From NCBI RefSeq assembly GCF_001690185.1, contig NZ_LZGN01000038.1:248001-312000 (forward strand): 64,000 nt of DNA, written 5' to 3'. Under the pieces are notes generated by a model. It saw only the letters and a program-made list of their open reading frames with translations. It was not told the DNA's origin and made no database searches. Of the stretch, positions 57,683 through 64,000 are shown one piece after another (position 1 is the stretch's first letter; each line of letters opens with the position of its first letter). Source of the stretch: Gilliamella sp. wkB308 (lineage in GTDB: Bacteria; Pseudomonadota; Gammaproteobacteria; Enterobacterales; Orbaceae). Both the position numbers and the translations under genes were made by a program.

Positions 57683-58507
57683 ATGAACTTTTCAAAAATG
57701 CATGGACTGGGAAATGACTTTATGGTTATTGATGCGGTAACGCAAAATGTTCATCTGTCTCCGGATTTAATTAAGCGTCTGGCTAATAGATATACCGGTA
57801 TTGGGTTTGATCAGTTACTTATTGTTGAACCGCCTTATTCACCTGATAGCGATTTTCACTATCGTATTTTTAATTCGGATGGGACAGAAGTTCAGCAATG
57901 TGGTAATGGCGCACGTTGTTTTGCTCGTTTTGTACGTTTGAAAGGCTTGACCAAAAAGCGTGTGTTAAAAGTCAGTACTATGAAAGGGAACATTGTTTTA
58001 ACCGTTAACGATGATGAAACCGTTCGAGTGAATATGGGGGTACCTATTTTTGAGCCAAATAAAGTACCTTTTAAAGCGATTAAAGAAGAAAAGACCTATA
58101 TCATCAGAGCACAAGAACAAACCATACTATGCGGAGTTGCCTCAATGGGAAATCCACATTGTGTAATACAAGTCGATAATATTCTAACTGCTCAAGTGAG
58201 CACGCTAGGGCCACTATTAGAGCAACACGAACGTTTTCCGGAACGGGCAAATATTGGATTTATGCATATCATTGATCGTAACAACATCAATTTGCGCGTA
58301 TTCGAACGTGGAGTCGGTGAAACTCAAGCATGTGGGACTGGTGCATGCGCAGCGGTCGCCGTAGGAGTTAATCAAGGCTTGTTAAATTCGACTGTGAATG
58401 TCAATTTACCGGGTGGCAAATTGCTGATTGAGTGGAAAGGTGAGAATCAACCACTTTATATGACGGGGCCGGCAACACATGTTTATGATGGTTTTATCTC
58501 ATTTTAA
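57683..58507 (+). CDS. dapF: Diaminopimelate epimerase
   Basis: DapF interconverts LL- and meso-diaminopimelate by a two-cysteine mechanism without cofactor. With the ATG at 57683 the protein has 274 residues and the catalytic cysteines are Cys73 ([10 protein letters not shown]) and Cys217 ([10 protein letters not shown]), exactly the E. coli numbering. Two earlier in-frame ATGs at 57677 and 57680 exist; the third fits the AAAGG ribosome site and the standard N-terminus [17 protein letters not shown]. It follows lysA by about 140 bp. Confidence 0.97.
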   Translation: MNFSKMHGLGNDFMVIDAVTQNVHLSPDLIKRLANRYTGIGFDQLLIVEPPYSPDSDFHYRIFNSDGTEVQQCGNGARCFARFVRLKGLTKKRVLKVSTMKGNIVLTVNDDETVRVNMGVPIFEPNKVPFKAIKEEKTYIIRAQEQTILCGVASMGNPHCVIQVDNILTAQVSTLGPLLEQHERFPERANIGFMHIIDRNNINLRVFERGVGETQACGTGACAAVAVGVNQGLLNSTVNVNLPGGKLLIEWKGENQPLYMTGPATHVYDGFISF

Positions 58508-58625
58508 AATAGTGTTTATTTGGCGATTAATTTATAGCGTGGGTCAATAAAAATCCGTGTTCGCATATTTGAATGTTTAATGAGTCTATTTTTAAGAATG
58601 TTAACAAATAAAAAAGAATTTAACT

Positions 58626-59354
58626 ATGGTTGTAAAAAATACGCGGAATTTGAAATCTAAAAACATTCAAACTAAACCACTCAAATTAAATGATGAAGTG
58701 GTCAGTCAGTATATTATCAATAATCCTGATTTTTTTATTCGCAATGCTAACCAGATTGAAAATCTCCAAATTCCTCATCCTGTGCGGGGTGTTATCTCAT
58801 TACCCGAATGGCACATGGCAAGGCAACGAAATAAAATAAAACAACTTGAGTCTGAGATAACGTTATTAATGGAACATGCGACAGCGAATGAGCAGCTGTT
58901 TAGCCAATTGATGGATCTTCAATTAAAATTGATCCAAACATCAGATCTCAATGAGTTAATTCAGTCACTTAATTTATGGGCAAAATCATTGGGACTAAAC
59001 GGCGCGTACCTTTACCTTTTTGACGATAAATGGTTACTTAGTGCGCCATCAAATTATCACTATTTGGCGCTGAATTCTTCACAATTTGATTTTATTCGTG
59101 TTCGGCATTTGCAGTATAGCTATCAGTATTTAGGTTCATTAAATTCGACGGAATTAGATTTTTTATTACCGGAACATAACTATGTTGGATCAGTTGCTTT
59201 ATCGCTATTAGGAAAATTTGGTGATTTAGGTCTTTTGATTTTTACCAGTGCAAATCCACATCATTATCATGCAGGTCAAGGGACACTCTTGTTAGAAAAA
59301 ATAAGTGAGCTGTTACCGATCTTGATTGAAAAGTGGATTATGCGAATAAAATAA
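58626..59354 (+). CDS. yigA: DUF484 protein YigA
   Basis: This 242-residue DUF484-family protein is related to GAF domains. The N-terminal part reads VVSQYIINNPDFFIRNANQIENLQIPHP and GVISLPEWHMARQRNKIKQLE, with a short coiled coil, followed by the GAF-like half. Its biochemical function is unknown. The position between dapF and xerC is the conserved one in gammaproteobacteria, which with the sequence makes the call firm. It lies 6 bp upstream of xerC. Confidence 0.9.
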   Translation: MVVKNTRNLKSKNIQTKPLKLNDEVVSQYIINNPDFFIRNANQIENLQIPHPVRGVISLPEWHMARQRNKIKQLESEITLLMEHATANEQLFSQLMDLQLKLIQTSDLNELIQSLNLWAKSLGLNGAYLYLFDDKWLLSAPSNYHYLALNSSQFDFIRVRHLQYSYQYLGSLNSTELDFLLPEHNYVGSVALSLLGKFGDLGLLIFTSANPHHYHAGQGTLLLEKISELLPILIEKWIMRIK

Positions 59355-59360
59355 GGAGCA

Positions 59361-60287
59361 ATGATGATTCAGTCTAATCAAGAACAACTATCATTATTAA
59401 CCCAACCCGTTGAACAATTTTTAAATTACTTAAAATCCGAAAGACAACTCAGTTTAAACACGCAAATCAATTATCGTCGACAACTCTATGCCATTATTGA
59501 ATTAGCAAAAACAGTCGAAATAGCTAACTGGCAAGATCTCGATTCATCGGCGGTGCGCTTATTAATCGGTAGAAGTAAACAAGCAGGTTTACAGGCAAGA
59601 AGCTTATCATTAAGGTTATCGGCATTGCGGAGCTTTTGTGATTGGATGGTTAAGAATCAATTGATCAGCGCGAATCCTGCCCGTGGCGTTTTAAATCCTA
59701 AGATCGGTCAACATCTGCCTAAAAATATTGATATTGACGAGATAAATCAATTACTGGATATTGAATATAATGATCCTTTATCTGTGCGTGATCGGGCAAT
59801 GCTTGAAGTTATGTATGGATCTGGATTACGTTTGTCCGAATTAGTGAATCTAAATTGCCGTGAATTAAACCTAAAAGAGGGGGAAATTCGGGTAATGGGT
59901 AAAGGGAATAAGGAACGGAAATTACCGTTAGGTAGAGAATCGATTAAATGGATCCAACACTGGTTATCCATGCGTAACTTATTAGAACCTCAAGATGATG
60001 CCTTATTTATATCAAAATTAGGTCGTCGAATCTCACCACGAAATGTTGAAAAAAGATTTGCTGAATGGGGGATCAAACAGGGATTAAGTTCGCATGTTCA
60101 TCCGCATAAATTGCGTCATTCTTTTGCAACGCATATGTTAGAATCCAGCCGAGATCTGCGTGCAGTCCAAGAGTTACTCGGGCATGCTGATTTGTCTACG
60201 ACTCAAGTTTATACCCACCTTGATTTTTCACATTTATCAGATGTTTATGATTCGACGCATCCAAGAGCAAAAAGAGGAAGAAAGTAA
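59361..60287 (+). CDS. xerC: Tyrosine recombinase XerC
   Basis: XerC acts with XerD at dif to resolve chromosome dimers at the FtsK-marked division septum. The 308-residue protein has the core-binding domain (about 15-100; [25 protein letters not shown]) and the full catalytic set: Arg157 (GSGLRLSEL), Lys181, His249 and Arg252 ([12 protein letters not shown]), His275 ([12 protein letters not shown]) and nucleophile Tyr284. It overlaps yigB by one base and lies in its conserved cluster. Confidence 0.97.
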   Translation: MMIQSNQEQLSLLTQPVEQFLNYLKSERQLSLNTQINYRRQLYAIIELAKTVEIANWQDLDSSAVRLLIGRSKQAGLQARSLSLRLSALRSFCDWMVKNQLISANPARGVLNPKIGQHLPKNIDIDEINQLLDIEYNDPLSVRDRAMLEVMYGSGLRLSELVNLNCRELNLKEGEIRVMGKGNKERKLPLGRESIKWIQHWLSMRNLLEPQDDALFISKLGRRISPRNVEKRFAEWGIKQGLSSHVHPHKLRHSFATHMLESSRDLRAVQELLGHADLSTTQVYTHLDFSHLSDVYDSTHPRAKRGRK

Positions 60288-61000
60288 TGCGTTTTTACCG
60301 ATCAATTAACCGAATTCAAGCAATGACATTTGATCTTGATGATACGTTATATGACAACAGCATGATTGTTGAAAAAGCTGAAGATGAAATCATCAAAACA
60401 TTAAGACAATATGAACAGCTAAAAAATATCACCTTGTCAGATCTTCATGCTGAAAAACAGCAAGTATTAGCCCTGAATCCCGAAATCTATCACGATGTGG
60501 TTATTTGGCGAATTGAAACGATTAAATCTTTACTCCTTAAAATGGGTATATCCACATTGAAAATAGATGATATTGTTCAGCAATCTATGGCGTGCTTTAA
60601 CTTTTGGCGTCATAAAATGCAAATCCCTGAATCGACACATCAATTATTGGCAACACTCGCCTCTAAAATACCCTTAGCGGTAATCACCAATGGCAATGTC
60701 GATATTCATAAAATAGGGTTAGGAGATTACTTTCAATTTTCACTGCGGGGTGGGGCGGATGGTCGTTCTAAACCTTTTCCTGAGATATTCGATTTGGCAG
60801 TTAACAAGTTAGCCGTACCAGCAAAGCACGTTTTACATATCGGTGATAATCTACTAACAGATGTTAACGGTGCAGTAAATAATGGTTTATTAGCGTGTTG
60901 GATAAATATTTATGGTCAAGATATTTATCATCTTGCAGATGCCAAATGTTTGCCACATATTGAAATCAATCATTTATCAGAACTGGATAATCTGCTATAA
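60287..61000 (+). CDS. yigB: HAD phosphatase YigB (FMN phosphatase)
   Basis: This 237-residue HAD-superfamily phosphatase matches E. coli YigB (238), which dephosphorylates FMN and other phosphates in flavin metabolism. The catalytic aspartates are in MTFDLDDTLYDNS; motif II is AVITNGN, motif III KPFPEIFDLA and motif IV HIGDNLLTDVNGA. Its ATG overlaps the xerC stop (TAATG), so they are translationally coupled. It is followed by a separate unit, uvrD. Confidence 0.94.
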   Translation: MRFYRSINRIQAMTFDLDDTLYDNSMIVEKAEDEIIKTLRQYEQLKNITLSDLHAEKQQVLALNPEIYHDVVIWRIETIKSLLLKMGISTLKIDDIVQQSMACFNFWRHKMQIPESTHQLLATLASKIPLAVITNGNVDIHKIGLGDYFQFSLRGGADGRSKPFPEIFDLAVNKLAVPAKHVLHIGDNLLTDVNGAVNNGLLACWINIYGQDIYHLADAKCLPHIEINHLSELDNLL

Positions 61001-61012
61001 TTTATTTTAAAC

Positions 61013-61028
61013 ATGTATAAATAGACAG
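61013..61028 (+). promoter_or_regulatory. Probable LexA (SOS) box of uvrD
   Basis: ATGTATAAATAGACAG matches 13 of 16 positions of the CTGTATATATATACAG-type SOS box, with the CAG half-site intact and the other half degenerate. It lies about 180 bp upstream of the uvrD start. E. coli uvrD is LexA-regulated, which supports the call. Confidence 0.5.
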
Positions 61029-61190
61029 TAAGCTACAAGATCATCATCAATTGCTTTAAAAAACGCCTATCTTTACATCCTTTTTGATGACAACCTAAAC
61101 ACGACAGATTAACTGAAAAGAATTGATTGATACTAGGTTTAAACTCAAAACCTATCAAGAATTGCTATGATGACAACAGGTTTTAACATA

Positions 61191-63419
61191 ATGGAAAACA
61201 GACAATCATTATTAAACGACCTTAATACCGAGCAGAAAGATGCGGTGACCACTGATAATCAATACACTATTGTTCTTGCAGGGGCTGGCAGTGGTAAAAC
61301 ACGGGTATTAGTTCACCGTATTGCATGGCTCTGTATGGAAAAACACTATTCACCTCATTCCATATTTGCCGTCACTTTCACCAATAAAGCTGCTGCTGAA
61401 ATGCAAGAGCGTATACAGCATCTGATTGGTGAAGGTTATTTTAATGGTATGTGGGTGGGAACATTCCATGGGTTAACGCATCGTTTATTACGCATGTTCT
61501 CTCAGCAAGCTAAACTCCCATCTAACTTTCAACTGATTGATACGGAAGATCAGATCCGTCTGATCAAACGGATTTTTCGTGAATTAAAAATTGACGAAAA
61601 ACAGTGGTCAGCAAAAGAGTGTGCAAGTTTTATCTCTAATCAAAAAGAGAAAGGCTTACGCGCTAAAGATCTGATACCGGAAGATCCTAAGCAGATCATG
61701 TGGCAGACTATCTACAATGACTATCAAGCGATTTGTGACAGAGTTGGCTATGTTGATTTTTCGGAGCTTATTTTACGAGCTTATGAACTATTATGTAATG
61801 ACAAAGAGGTATTAAGTTACTGCCAACATCGTTTTTCAAATATCTTAATTGATGAATTCCAAGATACGAACCATATTCAATATAGTTTAGTCAAAAAATT
61901 AGCGGGCACGACGGCTAATGTCATGATTGTTGGTGATGATGACCAATCAATTTATAGTTGGCGTGGTGCCAATGCTGATAATTTGCAGTTATTTATTAAT
62001 GATTTTCCTGATACTGAAATCATACGATTAGAACAGAATTATCGTTCAACCAGTACGATTTTAGATGCTGCTAATCAACTTATTGCTAAAAATCAGAATC
62101 GATTAGGTAAGAATTTGTGGACAGATCGCAGTGAAGGCGAAAAGATTTCTCTCTATGTTGGTTTCAATGATATTGATGAAGCCAGATTTGTTATTGGGCA
62201 GATAAAAAAACACCATGATGCTGGTGAAAAATATTCCAGTTGTGCCATTTTATATCGCAATAATATGCAGTCCCGACTGTTTGAAGACACCTTATTACAA
62301 GCTGGGTTACCTTACCAGATCTATGGTTCGATCCGGTTTTATGAGCGGCAAGAAGTCAAATTAGCACTTGCGTATTTACGGCTACTACATGATCACGATA
62401 ACGATATGGCCTTTGAAGCAACGGTGAATACGCCAACGCGGGGTATTGGTAATGTCACTCTTGATAAAATCAGATTAACAGCCAAACAAAATAATATTTC
62501 ATTATGGAATGCGTGTTTAATGTTAATTCAAATGAATGGATTAACTGAACGGCAGCGATCTGGGGTAAGTCGTTTTCTTGAACTTATTGGGTCAATTTAT
62601 GATGAAGTTGCGCAAATGCCGTTTTATCAACAACTCGATATCCTGATAAAATCGTCCGGAATTCAACAAATGTATGAGCAAGAGCCAGGCATTAAAGGAC
62701 AATCCCGACTTGAAAATCTTGAAGAGTTAGTGTCGGCGGCTGAACAGTTTTATCGTAATAACGAAAATACCGTGATTGAAGATAGTGAAACCGGTCAGAC
62801 CTTAACCGTGCTTGAATCATTTTTAGCTTATACATCGTTAGAAAGCCGAGACGTGCTAAAAGAACAAGATTCAGTCCAATTGATGACATTACATGCCGCA
62901 AAAGGACTTGAATTTGATAATGTTTTCATTGTCGGTCTTGAAGAAGGACTGTTTCCGGCGCAACGTTCAGCACTAGAAATCGACAGAATGGAAGAAGAAA
63001 GACGCCTTGCTTATGTTGGTATTACACGAGCACGCAAGCATTTAACCTTATCGCTATGTGAGTTAAGACGCCTTTATGGTCGTGAAGAGCGTAATTTACC
63101 TTCTCGCTTTTTAGCTGAATTGCCAGTCGACAGGTTAAACGAAATTAGCTATCGGGGATTTTTTGCGCCCCCTGAAGGCAAATTAGATAATATAAGTCAA
63201 GAAAAGCAATTTCAGCAAAATCGCAGACAATCTTATCTGGATAAAAGTCGTGAAAGTGATGGTTATACATTAGGCAGAAAAGTGAAACATCATCGGTTTG
63301 GTGAAGGCACAATAATCAATATTGATGGTGAAGGTGATCATCGACGCGTTCAGATTGCGTTTGTTAACGAAGGAATCAAATGGTTAGTGATCAAATTAGC
63401 CAATTTAACCCTACTTTGA
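61191..63419 (+). CDS. uvrD: DNA helicase II (UvrD)
   Basis: UvrD is the superfamily-1 3'-5' helicase that unwinds DNA in nucleotide-excision and mismatch repair. The protein of about 742 residues has motif I AGAGSGKTRVL, Ia FAVTFTNKAAAEM, II LIDEFQDTN, III VMIVGDDDQSIYSWRGAN, IV LEQNYRST, V TLHAAKGLEFDNVFIVG and VI EERRLAYVGITRA, plus the C-terminal RNA-polymerase-binding tail with GRKVKHHRFGEGTIIN. The ATG at 61191 (MENRQSLLNDLN) fits E. coli better than the upstream ATG at 61167. MutS is also in the window. Confidence 0.96.
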   Translation: MENRQSLLNDLNTEQKDAVTTDNQYTIVLAGAGSGKTRVLVHRIAWLCMEKHYSPHSIFAVTFTNKAAAEMQERIQHLIGEGYFNGMWVGTFHGLTHRLLRMFSQQAKLPSNFQLIDTEDQIRLIKRIFRELKIDEKQWSAKECASFISNQKEKGLRAKDLIPEDPKQIMWQTIYNDYQAICDRVGYVDFSELILRAYELLCNDKEVLSYCQHRFSNILIDEFQDTNHIQYSLVKKLAGTTANVMIVGDDDQSIYSWRGANADNLQLFINDFPDTEIIRLEQNYRSTSTILDAANQLIAKNQNRLGKNLWTDRSEGEKISLYVGFNDIDEARFVIGQIKKHHDAGEKYSSCAILYRNNMQSRLFEDTLLQAGLPYQIYGSIRFYERQEVKLALAYLRLLHDHDNDMAFEATVNTPTRGIGNVTLDKIRLTAKQNNISLWNACLMLIQMNGLTERQRSGVSRFLELIGSIYDEVAQMPFYQQLDILIKSSGIQQMYEQEPGIKGQSRLENLEELVSAAEQFYRNNENTVIEDSETGQTLTVLESFLAYTSLESRDVLKEQDSVQLMTLHAAKGLEFDNVFIVGLEEGLFPAQRSALEIDRMEEERRLAYVGITRARKHLTLSLCELRRLYGREERNLPSRFLAELPVDRLNEISYRGFFAPPEGKLDNISQEKQFQQNRRQSYLDKSRESDGYTLGRKVKHHRFGEGTIINIDGEGDHRRVQIAFVNEGIKWLVIKLANLTLL

Positions 63420-63456
63420 TTATATATGCAAAAAAAATAAATATTTTTTTAACCTG

Positions 63457-63496
63457 AAAAAGGGATCTTAATAAAGTATTGTATGATCCCTTTTTT
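63457..63496. terminator. Bidirectional terminator between uvrD and cyaY
   Basis: An 11-bp perfect stem (AAAAAGGGATC/GATCCCTTTTT, 63457-63467 and 63485-63495) with a 17-nt loop has A/T runs outside both arms. It ends transcription of convergent uvrD and cyaY. Confidence 0.85.
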
Positions 63497-63510
63497 AACT
63501 GCTTATTTGA

Positions 63511-63819
63511 TTAGTTTGCTTGTTCTGTTACCGCTTCAGAAAAAATGGTTTCAAAGGTTTGATCATTTCGGTTACATATCCACTGCTGATCATGATAATC
63601 AAAATGATAACCCTGTTTTGAGGTTGCTAACCAAACTTGATAAAGCGGCTCTTGAGTATTGACAATAATTTTACTGCCATTTGGAAAGCTGATTGTAATC
63701 ACATTACCATTAGTTTCATAATCAATATCGACATCATGTTCTTGAGCGTAACTATCTAAAAAAACTTCAACACTATTAAATAATTGTTCTGTAAGAATGT
63801 GAAATTGCGTAATATTCAT
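63511..63819 (-). CDS. cyaY: Frataxin-like protein CyaY
   Basis: CyaY is the bacterial frataxin that binds iron and modulates Fe-S cluster assembly on IscS-IscU. The 102-residue protein (106 in E. coli) has the acidic N-terminal helix (SVEVFLDSYAQEHDVDID) and the conserved sheet with ISFPNGSKIIVN, QEPLYQVWLATSKQGYHFDY and QQWICNR. In E. coli cyaY also lies beside the lptM-uvrD cluster, at the lptM end; here it sits at the uvrD end. Confidence 0.95.
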   Translation of the reverse strand: MNITQFHILTEQLFNSVEVFLDSYAQEHDVDIDYETNGNVITISFPNGSKIIVNTQEPLYQVWLATSKQGYHFDYHDQQWICNRNDQTFETIFSEAVTEQAN

Positions 63820-63879
63820 TTCATTGTCATCAATTCGTTAAATTAATGTGAGAATATTAGCATAAACGCCTATTCTTCG

Positions 63880-64000
63880 CTACCATACACCTAAATGCAA
63901 AGCACAGAGTCTGTGACTAATTCACAAGGGGTAACGAGCAGGCTATAACCAGTAACACCCGCATATCGGTTCCCGGATTGGTTGCAACCCAACGGTTTAT
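63880..64000. other. Unassigned G+C-richer stretch at the right edge
   Basis: The last 120 bases are visibly richer in G+C (about half) than the rest. Palindromes CACAGAGTCTGTG (63903-63915) and GGTTGCAACC (63980-63989) lie here. Two minus-strand frames and one plus-strand frame are open to the edge, so it may be the start or end of an incomplete gene or an RNA element. No product is recognised. Confidence 0.35.

Overview
The window is an AT-rich (roughly one third G+C by eye) gammaproteobacterial chromosome segment. Nearly every recognisable protein is an Enterobacterales-like ortholog, and several local gene orders match Escherichia coli: glnK-amtB, psd-mscM, darP/pmbA, rpoZ-spoT-recG, the ula locus, and lptM-dapF-yigA-xerC-yigB-uvrD with cyaY beside it. 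Low G+C, paralogous autotransporters, an L-ascorbate PTS and lysA inserted after lptM would fit the Orbaceae (Gilliamella, Frischella, Orbus; insect gut symbionts). That placement is inference; no rRNA or other marker is in the window.

Layout. 1-1.7 kb: nitrogen sensing and ammonium uptake (glnK-amtB). 1.7-3.7 kb: two unrecognised small proteins and AT-rich spacer. 3.7-9.7 kb: a DsdC-like LysR regulator, an EamA exporter, a purine nucleoside uptake and phosphorolysis pair (xapB with a purine nucleoside phosphorylase), fdhD and a DedA protein. 9.7-13.2 kb: psd-mscM. 14-20.4 kb: two paralogous autotransporters facing each other tail to tail. 20.9-28.3 kb: a Na+/H+ antiporter, rlmF, dld and mutS. 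28.3-33.9 kb: a 1-kb AT-rich non-coding stretch, then a complete type III restriction-modification system (mod-res), the clearest accessory island. 34.4-37.5 kb: an unrecognised TPR-like lipoprotein, gapA and a cold-shock protein. 38.2-43.8 kb: ppa, darP, pmbA, a SulP anion transporter and a CinA-like protein (yfaY). 44-48.5 kb: rpoZ-spoT-recG. 48.6-55.5 kb: an L-ascorbate catabolic locus, with ulaR-ulaG divergent from ula(A-B fusion)-C-F-D-E. 55.6-63.8 kb: yjdM, lptM-lysA-dapF-yigA-xerC-yigB, uvrD and cyaY.

How the genes work together. The ula genes form a full route: PTS import and phosphorylation of L-ascorbate, lactone opening by UlaG, decarboxylation by UlaD, then UlaE and UlaF to D-xylulose 5-phosphate. 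A textbook CRP site and helically phased TGATTAA-type repeats lie between ulaR and ulaA. XapB and the phosphorylase salvage imported purine nucleosides. LysA and DapF are the last two steps of lysine synthesis. The uvrD gene has a plausible LexA box.

Most of the window is ordinary core genome. The points most worth following are: the GATC-cluster/inverted-repeat region upstream of the large autotransporter, which recalls Dam-controlled switches; conserved cysteine motifs in both autotransporters; the terminator-like hairpin between ulaD and ulaE; the tandem hairpins in front of the EamA gene; the unrecognised proteins; and a G+C-richer unassigned stretch at the right end. No tRNA, rRNA, CRISPR array or insertion sequence was seen.
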